From Gammaproteobacteria bacterium (GTDB taxonomy: Bacteria > Pseudomonadota > Gammaproteobacteria > Pseudomonadales > Moraxellaceae): 64,000 nt of DNA. Both the position numbers and the translations under genes were made by a program. The first letter of the stretch is position 1. Each line of letters starts with the position of its first letter. Location of the stretch: assembly GCA_028868515.1 (NCBI GenBank), contig JAGWUI010000014.1, forward strand, positions 1 to 64,000, in the 5' to 3' direction. Under the pieces are notes generated by a model, which saw only the letters and a list, made by a program, of their open reading frames with translations, ran no database searches and was not told the DNA's origin. Shown here one piece after another: positions 17,244 through 25,447 of the stretch.

Positions 17244-19601
17244 TTAATATGTTCGGTTAACAATCTGATCCGCATGAGTATTCAACAATCTTAATCCATT
17301 AAACACCACTAATAAACTGGCACCCATATCCGCAAACACTGCCATCCAAAGGGTTGCGTGACCACTGAGTGCCAATACCAGAAATACCACCTTGATCCCT
17401 AAAGCCAACGTAATATTCTGCTTCAGAATACGTCCTGTACGATGGCTTAATGAAATGAAGTCAGCGATTTTACGGGGGTCATCATCCATGATGGCAACAT
17501 CCGCTGTTTCTAATGCAGTTGCCGTACCTGCTGCGCCCATCGCAATACCAATATCAGCACGCGCAAGCGCAGGTGCATCATTGACGCCATCACCCACCAT
17601 ACCGACTGCACCGTATTGAGTCTTAAGCTCTGCTACCGCAGTTTGTTTATCTTCAGGGAGTAGATTGCCACGAGCATCCTCAATCCCAATTTCTCCTGCA
17701 ATGGATTGAGCCGTTGCCATATTGTCGCCAGTGAGCATGACCGAATGTACGCCCAATGCTTTAAGCGCAGCAATGGCTTGGATGCTCTCAGCTCTAATCG
17801 TATCCGCGACTGCAAAAATGGCGACAGGGTGCGTCCCTGAGCACAAGACAATGACGGTTTTACCTGCATTTTCCAGTGCGAATAACCGAGACTCTAATTC
17901 AGGTGAGCAAACGCCTAATTCTTCAACCAGATAATGATTGCCTAAATGCCAGTTTTGACCTGCAACGCTACCTTTGACACCCCGTCCATGAAGTACAGCA
18001 AAATCATCAACTGGGAGAGTTTTGGCCGTAGGTTGACGATCCTTCCAGCCCATTACCAGTGCCTTTGCCACGGGGTGTGTGCTGTTTTCATCAAGACTTG
18101 CTGCAATTAATAATGCCTGATCAATCGCCATATCTGACACAGTAAAGGCATCAGTCAATACAGGTTTGCCTTGCGTGAGTGTTCCCGTTTTATCCAGTGC
18201 AACCGCTTTTAATAACCGTCCGCCTTCAAGATAAGCGCCACCCTTAATGAGAATCCCGTGTCTCGCCGCAGCCGCAAGTCCACTGACCACAGTAATCGGT
18301 GTTGAGATCACTAAGGCACATGGGCAGGCGATGACCAGTAATACCAAGGCTTCATACAGCCAGCTACTCCATGTCCCACCCATAAGTAGTGGGCCAAGTA
18401 TGGCGACTGCCGCTGCAAGGATCACGACCGCTGGAGTGTAGTAATGTGCGAATTGATCAACAAAACGTTGAGTTGGAGCACGTTGTGATTGTGCATTTTG
18501 AATCGCAGTAGCGATCCGAGCCAAGGTGCTTTCACCCACTGTGGCAGTAACAATAGCTTCCACGATGCCATCCGTTACGATGCTCCCAGCATAGAGAGGA
18601 TCACCACTTTGTTTGTCCACAGGTAGACTTTCACCCGTAATTGGCGCCTGATTTAGTGCAGCACGACCAAAACTCACCTGCGCATCTAATGGTACGCGCG
18701 CTCCAGTACGCACACGGATTAAGCTTCCAAGCGTCACCTGTACAACGGGTAGCTCTTGCCATATCTCACCTTGTTTAACTTCAGCGGTTTCTGGTGCTAG
18801 AGCTGTTAATGATTTAATCGCATGACGCGCGCGTTCCAGTGACAGGGCTTCAATTGCCTCAGCAACTGCAAACAAAAAGACCACCATTGCCGCTTCAGGC
18901 CATTTTCCAATCACCATCGCCCCCGCAACCGCAATGGACATCAGAAAATAGATGTTCATGGTGAAATTACTAAGGGCAATCCAGCCTTTCTTCAGGATGG
19001 GCAATCCTATACTGAAGATGGACACACAAGCGATCAGCAAGATATACCAACTGGTATCTTGTCCCGTTAGCCATGCAAGGATTTCGGCAGCTAATGCAGC
19101 AATACCGCTCACGGCAAGTAAGATTTTCTTTTTAGTATCCAGTGCAGGCATAACTGGCACGGAGCTGACGCCAGCATCCAGCAATTGCGGTGCCATATCG
19201 ATGGCTTTCAGTGCTTTGGCAATGACAAGGTCATCATCAAGCTGGTGGTAGACCGTTAGTTCTCGATCCAGTAGATTGAAATCCAGCTTCTTGATGCCTG
19301 ACATCGCTTCAAGCTTATTCCTAATCAGTCGCTCTTCCGTTGGACAATCCATGTTGTCGATGCGGTAACGTACTGAATGTGCATCCGCAGGGACTTCAAC
19401 AGGATCAGATTTTGATTCTGTTGTACCGCTGTGCTCGTGACTACAACAATCGGTATGTGCAGGGGATTCGATCTTCTTGAGAATAACAATGGGCTTAGCG
19501 ACTGGCGTATGGCAAGCGGTGCTGCTACAGCATGAGTCTTTTTTGGACTCAGTGGATGAGGCGAGCGTTTCTTCTTTGTGGTCATGTTCATGCATGATCA
19601 T
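17244..19601 (-). CDS. cadA: P1B-type ATPase exporting Cd/Zn/Pb, CadA-like
   Basis: An ATP-driven inner-membrane exporter. I start it at ATG 19601 (785 residues) because the promoter's -10 lies at 19627-19632, so a start at 19646 would precede the transcript; ATG 19595 is also possible. A His/Cys-rich N-terminus (HEHDHKEE, CCSSTACH, DCCSHEHS) precedes an HMA domain with NMDCPTEE. Eight helices are expected; CPCALVIS (helix 6 metal site), DKTGTLTQG (phosphorylation), GDGVNDAPAL (hinge) are all present. CPC plus the missing downstream Cu-type signature fits Zn2+/Cd2+/Pb2+ export. Divergent cadR is its likely regulator. Confidence 0.92.
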   Translation of the reverse strand: MIMHEHDHKEETLASSTESKKDSCCSSTACHTPVAKPIVILKKIESPAHTDCCSHEHSGTTESKSDPVEVPADAHSVRYRIDNMDCPTEERLIRNKLEAMSGIKKLDFNLLDRELTVYHQLDDDLVIAKALKAIDMAPQLLDAGVSSVPVMPALDTKKKILLAVSGIAALAAEILAWLTGQDTSWYILLIACVSIFSIGLPILKKGWIALSNFTMNIYFLMSIAVAGAMVIGKWPEAAMVVFLFAVAEAIEALSLERARHAIKSLTALAPETAEVKQGEIWQELPVVQVTLGSLIRVRTGARVPLDAQVSFGRAALNQAPITGESLPVDKQSGDPLYAGSIVTDGIVEAIVTATVGESTLARIATAIQNAQSQRAPTQRFVDQFAHYYTPAVVILAAAVAILGPLLMGGTWSSWLYEALVLLVIACPCALVISTPITVVSGLAAAARHGILIKGGAYLEGGRLLKAVALDKTGTLTQGKPVLTDAFTVSDMAIDQALLIAASLDENSTHPVAKALVMGWKDRQPTAKTLPVDDFAVLHGRGVKGSVAGQNWHLGNHYLVEELGVCSPELESRLFALENAGKTVIVLCSGTHPVAIFAVADTIRAESIQAIAALKALGVHSVMLTGDNMATAQSIAGEIGIEDARGNLLPEDKQTAVAELKTQYGAVGMVGDGVNDAPALARADIGIAMGAAGTATALETADVAIMDDDPRKIADFISLSHRTGRILKQNITLALGIKVVFLVLALSGHATLWMAVFADMGASLLVVFNGLRLLNTHADQIVNRTY

Positions 19602-19612
19602 GGTCTCATTAT

Positions 19613-19657
19613 TTGACAATACCCCCATTAAACAGTCTATAGTCACTACAGGGTCAA
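19613..19657. promoter_or_regulatory. Overlapping divergent MerR-type promoters of cadA and cadR
   Basis: Leftward (cadA): TTGACC (19652-19657), 19-bp spacer, TTTAAT (19627-19632). Rightward (cadR): TTGACA (19613-19618), 19-bp spacer, TATAGT (19638-19643). The dyad tctatagt-c-actacaggg (about 19636-19653) lies in the cadA spacer, as MerR-family operators do. Stretched 19-bp spacers are the hallmark of promoters that MerR proteins activate by DNA twisting. Confidence 0.75.
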
Positions 19658-19678
19658 GGATTTTCGAGGGGAATTATC

Positions 19679-20125
19679 ATGCGGATAGGCGAGCTTGCAA
19701 AACGTGCTCATTGTGATGTTGAAACGATTCGTTTTTATGAGCAGGACAATTTATTAGATGTCCCAGCGCGTGAAGCGAATGGCTATCGTCTTTATGCCGA
19801 CAAACACCTAAAACAGCTTAAATTCATTCGCCATTGCCGCTCATTGGATATGGGGTTGCCTGATGTTCGTAAACTACTTCAACTTCAGAGCAACCCAGAA
19901 CTCGCTTGCGATGACATCAATGAGTTGATTGACTGTCAGATAACGCGTATTCACCAAAAAGTCGAAGCACTCAGACTTCTTGAACAGCAGTTGCATTCGC
20001 TACGAGAGAGTTGTCATGACCATACTAAAATCCGCGACTGCGGTATTCTTAAGAATTTAGAACAAGCAGCGAAAGGTGAGAATTGCGATTGCCATGCTGA
20101 AGCTATCTTACAAGACGCCCGATAA
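19679..20125 (+). CDS. cadR: MerR-family Cd/Pb/Zn-responsive regulator, CadR-like
   Basis: A 148-residue regulator beginning RIGELAKRAHCDVETIRFYEQDNLL (winged helix, 1-70), a dimer helix (about 75-115) and a C-terminal metal-binding tail. Cys at positions about 77 (ELACDDIN), 115 (RESCHDHTK) and 121 (RDCGIL) match the CadR/PbrR triad; the tail GENCDCHAEA adds more ligands. GAGGGG lies 8 nt before the start. It is divergent from cadA with a 19-bp-spacer promoter between. Its end overlaps the convergent NRAMP gene by 18 bases. Confidence 0.9.
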   Translation: MRIGELAKRAHCDVETIRFYEQDNLLDVPAREANGYRLYADKHLKQLKFIRHCRSLDMGLPDVRKLLQLQSNPELACDDINELIDCQITRIHQKVEALRLLEQQLHSLRESCHDHTKIRDCGILKNLEQAAKGENCDCHAEAILQDAR

Positions 20126-21358
20126 CCCAGCATAAACACCAAAGCCAGCAGCTAACAGAACGACCAATGCAACAACGATTGCGTAGAATCCACTTAAACG
20201 ATAAGGTTCTGGCAAGCGGCGTGCGAGTAGATATAAAAAGCCGAGTACAATTGGAAGCAGCAAGGCATTCATGACCTGTACACCCACACTTAGAGTTACC
20301 AAGTTGACACCAGATGCAACGAACAATCCGCCCAATATCAACGATGCGGTAAAGATGCCATAAAACCAAGGGGCATCTTGTGGGGCGTGGTCTAATGAGT
20401 GATTGACACCCATAACCTCACCTAAGCTACGTGCGGCGGTCAGGGTCACGACGATTGTTGCTACTAATGCCGCCCCAATCATCCCCATTGCAAACATGAG
20501 CTTGCCAGAGCCTTCACCCAGAAATGGGGTCATTGCCTGAGCAATTTGCTGGACAGTATCGAGTGCCGCACCTGAATTTGATTTACCTAAAGTTGCTGCG
20601 GTAGCAATCAACACTGCCGCCATAATCACTTGAGTAATGATCGCACCAAAAGCGGTATCCCAGCGCGCAGCAGGAAGATCGGCTATTGTTAGCTTTTTCT
20701 CGACCACAGCTGATTGTTGATAAAATACCATCCACGGCATGATCACCGCACCAATATTTGCTGCAACTAAGTAAAGATACTTTGGGTCTTTCCACGGAAT
20801 AGAAAGCGATCCAGAGATCATTTCTGATGTATTTGGATGGGATCGCCATGCCACAAATAGGAAGACCAGTTCAAATGCACCGATACACATGGCAATACGT
20901 TCGACAGACAGATAGGAGCCTGTATATGCCATCAGAATTAGTCCGCCCACAATGACGGAAATGGTGAGTGGAACAGGTATGCCATACATTAGCCCGACAC
21001 CCGCTAATCCACTCAACTCTGTCAGCAATGCACCGACACAGGCAACGATCAAAGTTCCAACCGATAACATCGCCCACTTATGCCCGAAGTGTTGTTGAAT
21101 CAAGCTGCCATGCCCTTTGCCCGACACGATACCCAATCGCACAGTAAGCTCTTGTACAACAAATAAAATGGGGGCTAATATCAATTGCAGAAGGAGTAAT
21201 TTATACCCCCATTGCGCGCCACTTTGTGCAGCCGTGATGATACTTCCCGCATCAGTATCCGCCAACATAACGACCAAGCCCGGTCCAGCAATGGCGATGA
21301 AACGCAACCAGCGTGACCGCGAGGGGGTTGATGGAATACTTGAGGCGGTTTGAGTCAT
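20108..21358 (-). CDS. NRAMP-family divalent metal transporter, atypical metal site
   Basis: A 416-residue inner-membrane protein with about 11 helices, starting at ATG 21358 (a TTG start at 21373 is possible). NRAMP importers use DPGN in helix 1 and MPH in helix 6. Here helix 1 reads VMLADTDAGSII and helix 6 reads GAVIMPWMVFYQQSA, so both metal-site motifs are changed although the Met is kept. It belongs to a divergent NRAMP subgroup and the substrate cannot be assigned. It converges on cadR and overlaps its 3' end. About 200 bases upstream hold no gene. Confidence 0.85.
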   Translation of the reverse strand: MTQTASSIPSTPSRSRWLRFIAIAGPGLVVMLADTDAGSIITAAQSGAQWGYKLLLLQLILAPILFVVQELTVRLGIVSGKGHGSLIQQHFGHKWAMLSVGTLIVACVGALLTELSGLAGVGLMYGIPVPLTISVIVGGLILMAYTGSYLSVERIAMCIGAFELVFLFVAWRSHPNTSEMISGSLSIPWKDPKYLYLVAANIGAVIMPWMVFYQQSAVVEKKLTIADLPAARWDTAFGAIITQVIMAAVLIATAATLGKSNSGAALDTVQQIAQAMTPFLGEGSGKLMFAMGMIGAALVATIVVTLTAARSLGEVMGVNHSLDHAPQDAPWFYGIFTASLILGGLFVASGVNLVTLSVGVQVMNALLLPIVLGFLYLLARRLPEPYRLSGFYAIVVALVVLLAAGFGVYAGLSGVL

Positions 21359-21570
21359 GGGGTAATTAGCCAATAAAAGGTTAGGCAGGGAAGCTAATTA
21401 AGAATACTATCGCAAATGAGAACTGTTATCAATGATGGTTTTTGTCTCTGTTATTATTTTGGAGGCGGACTTCTATCAGTAGTAAACAACTTAGATCAAG
21501 TTAGACGAACGAAAGCTAATTAGTCGCGCCAAGGTCTAATTAGACAAGGCGCAACTATTCAAGTCTAACG

Positions 21571-21780
21571 CTACTTGGCCAAAGCAATCGCCGTCACGAT
21601 CTCCTTAGTGCCTTCAGATTTGAGTTCAAAAGTCACTTTCTGACCTACTTTTAAGCCGTCAAGCAGCATCGGAGCAGTCACTTTAAACTCATGCTCATCG
21701 GCGGCCAGTTCAACTCTTTGATTGCCTGATGGTTCAACGTAGTCATATGACCCGAAAGTTTCTAGTCGACTTTCATGCAA
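21571..21780 (-). pseudogene. CusF-like domain remnant fused out of frame to a Met-rich gene
   Basis: The last 45 residues (FKVTAPMLLDGLKVGQKVTFELKSEGTKEIVTAIALAK) match the C-terminal half of the CusF proteins encoded at 24373 and 24990. The N-terminal half, including signal peptide and the copper ligands (His, Trp, Met, Met), is missing or replaced (ELAADEHE in that place). It follows, in another frame with an 19-base overlap, the truncated Met-rich gene 21762-22010. I read this as a leftover of a recombination between copies. It may still be translated. Confidence 0.6.
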
Positions 21781-22010
21781 TCCATATTAGACATAGATTG
21801 TGGGTCTGACATGTTCATGGACATCATCATGGATGATGTCGCAGGCATCGCCATTTCATCAGTGTTAATCTGCATTTGTTGCATTTGTTGCATTTGTTGC
21901 ATTTGTTGCATTGAACATGGATTATCGACTGGCATTGCCACCACTGCCGATCCTACGGTGAGGATAGAAAGCGACAAAAAGAATGTGAAAATCAGTCGTA
22001 GGGTACGCAT
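21762..22010 (-). CDS. Truncated secreted Met-rich protein
   Basis: An 82-residue paralogue of the 139-residue protein at 31629-32048: both start MR-LRLIFT-FLS with the same signal peptide ending SA-VAM, and share PC-MQQM and MDCMK. This copy stops right after MDCMKVD, where the longer one continues for about 65 residues. It has a run of four Met-Gln-Gln units encoded by a 9-bp tandem repeat. Met-rich secreted proteins of this kind may buffer Cu(I) or Ag(I); that is inference. It is truncated by a junction with the CusF remnant. Confidence 0.6.
   Translation of the reverse strand: MRTLRLIFTFFLSLSILTVGSAVVAMPVDNPCSMQQMQQMQQMQQMQINTDEMAMPATSSMMMSMNMSDPQSMSNMDCMKVD
21871..21912. repeat. 9-bp tandem repeat coding Met-Gln-Gln
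   Basis: Four full copies of tgcatttgt plus a partial fifth, in frame, encoding alternating Met and Gln-Gln in the truncated Met-rich protein. The paralogue at 31.9 kb has only one unit, so the repeat expanded here. Confidence 0.9.
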
Positions 22011-22099
22011 GCTTTATACTATTGACATCCTCAAAAATTAGCAACATGCTGGTAAAGTGAACTACAAATCACATAAGAATAAGATGCCGTTTAAAGCTT

Positions 22100-22702
22100 T
22101 TAGTATTTAACCCAGCCTTTATTTATCGGCAGTGCAAATAGCTTTCTATACAACGACTCAATAAAATCCATCAACGTCGCGCCAGCTTTCTGCCATAAAG
22201 AAACCACTATGCCATATCCCAAGAAAGTGACGCCGACGGCACCTAATAGATCAAATGGAAAATGAGCACCGAGAAAAACACGCGACCATCCGACGAGAAT
22301 GCCAATCAACATCAACGCGATCCCAAGCTTGAATAGTCGTTGAAAAATGAACGTCACTGCCAGCGCACTAAAAATAGTCATGTGATCACTTGGAAAAGAT
22401 GAGTCCATCGCGTGAGCAATAAACGTATGACCCAAGCCAATCATCGAAGGTCGAGGATGTTGCCAAGCCAGCCCGATAAGTTGATTCAAACCCAGTGAGA
22501 TAAAGCACACGCAAAATGCCATCATTGCAACATGGCGAAGTTTTTCGCCACCCCAAAACCACATGACTAACAAGAGCAAAGGGATGCCGAATATGAAATC
22601 ATCAGCAGCAATCGTTGCCGCTTGAATAACCCATGAAGGGGTATTCAAGCTAGCGTTGATTTGCAAAAATAGTGACTGGTTGATGCGTTCGATGTGATCC
22701 AT
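22100..22702 (-). CDS. PAP2-family membrane phosphatase
   Basis: A 200-residue protein with six predicted helices and the three PAP2 motifs: WQHPRPS (variant of KX6RP), FPSDH (SGH-type, His nucleophile region) and SRVFLGAHFPFD (SRX5HX3D). It is close to undecaprenyl-diphosphatases of the BcrC/YbjG kind, which recycle the cell-wall lipid carrier. ATG 22702 is chosen; TTG 22714 is possible. It lies among metal exporters on the minus strand just after rcnA (33-nt gap), so it may be co-transcribed; why it is in a metal cluster is not clear. Confidence 0.85.
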   Translation of the reverse strand: MDHIERINQSLFLQINASLNTPSWVIQAATIAADDFIFGIPLLLLVMWFWGGEKLRHVAMMAFCVCFISLGLNQLIGLAWQHPRPSMIGLGHTFIAHAMDSSFPSDHMTIFSALAVTFIFQRLFKLGIALMLIGILVGWSRVFLGAHFPFDLLGAVGVTFLGYGIVVSLWQKAGATLMDFIESLYRKLFALPINKGWVKY

Positions 22703-22735
22703 TAAACAATCCAATAATTTTTAGTAGATACTGAG

Positions 22736-23869
22736 CTAGATCAATACCGCTAAGCCTTGATAGCCCATATAAAATCCGACCATTAAAATCAAAGCACCAG
22801 AAAAATAGGGGGCTTTACGGGCAAATTCACCAAAACCACTCCAACGTTTCGAGACATGCTTAACACTGAGTGCGGCCAAAACACCCGACATCACCATTGT
22901 CATTGCCAATCCAATACTAAAGCTGAGCACCAACGTAGCGCCGAGTGCGACTTTCTTCAGTTGAAGGCAGATCAACAATATCGTGATAGACGCAGGACAT
23001 GGTATTAGCCCACCTGTGAGTCCAAACATCACAATTTGACCTGTCGTCACTTCTCGACTGGCGAAACGACGACGAATGTCATTCGCATGAGCAAGTTCAT
23101 GCGGGTCTTGATACTCTGATCCTGAAATAAATAACTCTTCTGTCATGCTCGTACCATGATCATGGGAATGACCATGCTCAGTAAACTCGACATCGTAATC
23201 ATGGCTATGATTCGCGTGCCCTAGACTCAGACGCGCTGTGAATTGATGCGGTTCAGGAATTTCACGCTCAGACTCTATGTACCCGTCTCGATGGACAAAA
23301 GTGAAGAGTTGTTTACTACCATCGTCCCGCTCAGTTTCAATTCTAACCTCACTTGCAGGCCATACATGACCATGTTTATCTTCTTGATACAGACGAAAAC
23401 GGGGTGGTACGCCCTCCTCAAAAACATCCAGTCGAACAACACCATGACCTGTATCAATGCGCTTGCTTTCGTCATGATGATCGTGTGAGTGATCATCATC
23501 GTCATGAGAATGACCATGACCTGCAAGGTTCTGGTGACGCCAAGTACGCCACATCATCCAAAGCGCAATACTAATAATCAAAACCGCTGACGCAACTTGG
23601 AAATAAGGTTCAGTCGCTTCCGCATTCCAATTACGACCAAAATACATGCCACCGAGCGCCACTAGCCAAACTATCGCCGTGTGTGAAAGCGTTGCAGATA
23701 AGCCTAATAAAACTGCTTGGCCGACTGTGCCACGAACTGCGACGATAAACGCCGCCATCATGGTTTTAGAATGCCCCGGCTCAAGGCCATGTAGCCCACC
23801 CAGCAATATTGCACTGGGAATAAACAGCCAAGCATTACCTTGTTGTAAGAGAGTTGAGAATTCAGTCAT
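22736..23869 (-). CDS. rcnA: Nickel/cobalt exporter, RcnA-like, with extended His-rich loop
   Basis: A NicO/RcnA-type inner-membrane Ni2+/Co2+ exporter, 377 residues. Helix 1-2 carry GGLHGLEPGHSK, the family motif. A cytosolic loop is very long (about 115-260): two His-rich stretches (HGHSHDDDDHSHDHHDE and HANHSHDYD...EHGHSHDHG) enclose about 80 residues of beta-rich sequence (VVRLDVFEEGVPPRFRLY...). Then LTGGLIPCPASITILL and the C-terminal helices. It lies 8 nt after the CsoR/RcnR-like regulator. Confidence 0.88.
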   Translation of the reverse strand: MTEFSTLLQQGNAWLFIPSAILLGGLHGLEPGHSKTMMAAFIVAVRGTVGQAVLLGLSATLSHTAIVWLVALGGMYFGRNWNAEATEPYFQVASAVLIISIALWMMWRTWRHQNLAGHGHSHDDDDHSHDHHDESKRIDTGHGVVRLDVFEEGVPPRFRLYQEDKHGHVWPASEVRIETERDDGSKQLFTFVHRDGYIESEREIPEPHQFTARLSLGHANHSHDYDVEFTEHGHSHDHGTSMTEELFISGSEYQDPHELAHANDIRRRFASREVTTGQIVMFGLTGGLIPCPASITILLICLQLKKVALGATLVLSFSIGLAMTMVMSGVLAALSVKHVSKRWSGFGEFARKAPYFSGALILMVGFYMGYQGLAVLI

Positions 23870-23877
23870 GGTGAGGT

Positions 23878-24144
23878 CTACAAGTATTTAGTGATTTGTT
23901 TAAATTCTTCAATCGATTCACTGGTTGGCGAACCATCTTTCAAAGCATGTTCAAGACAGTGGTCAATATGGTCATGCACCAAAGTTTTTTTGGCGTTGCT
24001 GATTGCGCCTTCAACCGCTTGTAGCTGCTGGGCAATATCAATGCATGCGCGTCCTGCTTCGAGCATCGCAATGGTACTTTTTAAGTGACCTTCGGCTCGC
24101 TTCAGGCGTTTGATGATGTCGGGGTGTGATGTGTGTGTTGTCAT
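23878..24144 (-). CDS. CsoR/RcnR-family metal-responsive repressor
   Basis: An 88-residue all-helical repressor that should control rcnA. Candidate ligands are His4/His7 at the N-terminus, Cys34 (GRACIDIAQQ), His59 and Cys63 (HDHIDHC). Cys-His-Cys with this spacing is the CsoR copper triad, while RcnR has His instead of the last Cys; the N-terminal His recalls RcnR. Metal choice is therefore open (Ni/Co by neighbourhood, Cu by ligand set). A G-tract operator lies just upstream and the -10 lies only 4 nt before the ATG. Confidence 0.85.
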   Translation of the reverse strand: MTTHTSHPDIIKRLKRAEGHLKSTIAMLEAGRACIDIAQQLQAVEGAISNAKKTLVHDHIDHCLEHALKDGSPTSESIEEFKQITKYL

Positions 24145-24149
24145 AGAGA

Positions 24150-24172
24150 GTATACTATCCCCCCCTATAGGA
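24150..24172 (-). promoter_or_regulatory. RcnR/CsoR-type operator and -10 of the rcnR-rcnA operon
   Basis: A run of C (G on the coding strand) flanked by A/T inverted repeats (tatact-atcccccccta-tag) is the classical operator form for this family. On the minus strand TATACT (24150-24155 region) ends 4 nt before the ATG at 24144, with no ribosome-binding site, which suggests a leaderless or nearly leaderless transcript. Confidence 0.65.
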
Positions 24173-24372
24173 TGTGGTAAAGATATTTTTCTTCAAAATA
24201 AGATAAAGTTTGTTGTAAATACCGGATCAAAACTGAACCAAAGGCGATTCCGCTGTAATATAAAAAAATCGCCGAAGGCACTTGGGGTACGCTCGGCAAT
24301 TTTGGCTAAGGTTGTTACTCCATAGGTTCTCCTTTGCAATCCTTATTAATCAAATTGGCAAATACCGAGAGA

Positions 24373-24819
24373 TTACTTCGTTGGCATAATGCCAGTTACA
24401 ACCTCATTTTCACCGTCAGCTTTAAGTTCAAAGCAGACTTTCTGACCCACGTTCAACCCGTCCAGCAGTTTGTGATCCGCTACTTTGAAGCCCATTTTCA
24501 TCGCAGGCCAATTCAATGCTTTGATTGCTTGGTGATTCAATACAATCATGTCTTTCTTGGCATCAAGGCTTGTGATGACACCAACACCGCAAGCAACCTT
24601 ATCGCTTTTAGATGATTTCACCGACATCTTGCTCATATCCATTTTGCCCATACTCATCCCTTTCATACAGTCGGCTGACATCGACTGACTACCATTCGAT
24701 GCCTTTTCCATCATAGGCATCTTGCTCATATCCATTCCTTTCATGCTGTCATCAGCCATTGCAGATAATGAAGCACCAAAAATCATGGTCGCTAAAATCG
24801 AAGTAGTAAACTTATTCAT
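24373..24819 (-). CDS. cusF: Periplasmic copper/silver chaperone CusF-like, first copy
   Basis: A 148-residue secreted protein: signal peptide (1-22, ...SLSAMA), a Met-rich linker (MKGMDMSKMP, MSADCMKGMSMGKMDMSKM), then a CusF OB-fold domain. The Cu(I)/Ag(I) ligands are all present: NHQAIKALNWPAMKM gives His, Trp and the Met-x-Met pair. It should pass Cu(I)/Ag(I) to CusB. It is a tandem copy of the next gene, separated by a scrap of the cusA 3' end. The bases 24173-24372 hold only a degenerate copy of the flank found after the second cusF. Confidence 0.88.
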   Translation of the reverse strand: MNKFTTSILATMIFGASLSAMADDSMKGMDMSKMPMMEKASNGSQSMSADCMKGMSMGKMDMSKMSVKSSKSDKVACGVGVITSLDAKKDMIVLNHQAIKALNWPAMKMGFKVADHKLLDGLNVGQKVCFELKADGENEVVTGIMPTK

Positions 24820-24848
24820 CGCAAGATCCTCTTAATTAATAAAATACC

Positions 24849-24905
24849 AACATTAGGCGTTATCAGCCTATTGATCCCGTCTGCCTATCGAGTGATACGC
24901 AGACG
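24849..24905. repeat. Duplicated scrap of the cusA 3' end between two cusF genes
   Basis: This stretch (from cattaggc... to gatacgcag) closely matches 25443-25498, the last codons and stop of cusA, with scattered differences. It lies upstream of the first cusF where cusA lies upstream of the second. The 3' flanks of both cusF genes (24278-24372 and 24905-24989) also match. Together they show a tandem duplication of cusF with its borders. Confidence 0.75.
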
Positions 24906-24989
24906 GGTACGCTCGACGATTTTAGTGAGTGCTACTCAATAGTCCCTCCAATTCAACGATAACTCATCAAATTGAAAAAATTTGAGAGA

Positions 24990-25403
24990 CTACTTTGTAG
25001 CTGGCATTGGAACAATGCCGATTACAATCTCTTTTCCATCGACATCTTTCAGCTCAAAATTAACACTCTGACCCGCTTTTAAACCAACTAGGAGCTTTGG
25101 ATCGGCTACCTTAAAATCCATGGTCATCGAGTGTGATTTCAACTTAGGGATCGCTAGATGACTCAAAGTAATCATTTCTGCCTTGGCACCAATACTTGTG
25201 ATAACACCATGTACAATCACAACTTTGCCACCCGTAGTGGGCTGCATTGTGAATTTGCCCTTTTCCGCTCCGCTCAAAGAACTAGAAGTTGAAGACATTG
25301 GCATCTTGCTCATGTCCATCCCTTTCATGCTGTCATCAGCCCAAGCTGATAATGAGGCACCCAGCATGAGGGTGCTTAAAATAGCTAATGTTAACTTTTT
25401 CAT
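24990..25403 (-). CDS. cusF: Periplasmic CusF-like protein, second copy lacking the Trp ligand
   Basis: A 137-residue secreted CusF paralogue with the same signal peptide and MKGMDMSKMP motif as the first copy. Its domain reads SHLAIPKLKSHSMTMDFKV: His and Met-x-Met are kept, but the Trp that caps the Cu(I) site in E. coli CusF is replaced (Ser). Metal affinity or exposure of the site may thus differ. It follows cusA with a 45-nt gap, so it is likely in the cusCBA transcript. Confidence 0.85.
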   Translation of the reverse strand: MKKLTLAILSTLMLGASLSAWADDSMKGMDMSKMPMSSTSSSLSGAEKGKFTMQPTTGGKVVIVHGVITSIGAKAEMITLSHLAIPKLKSHSMTMDFKVADPKLLVGLKAGQSVNFELKDVDGKEIVIGIVPMPATK

Positions 25404-25447
25404 AACAATATCCTCTTAATCGTAAAGAAAACAACAAAGGTACAACA

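Noticed and set aside
19602-19646. Longer start of cadA at 19646
   Set aside because: The cadA -10 lies at 19627-19632, so the codons before about 19620 are not transcribed from it.
21500-21569. GTTAGAC ... GTCTAAC pair with inner stem, like an integron attC site
   Set aside because: The order is reversed in both directions (attC needs RYYYAAC first and GTTRRRY last), and no integron integrase or cassette is near. The inner stem (tagtcgcgcc/ggcgcaacta) is a weak hairpin without U-run.
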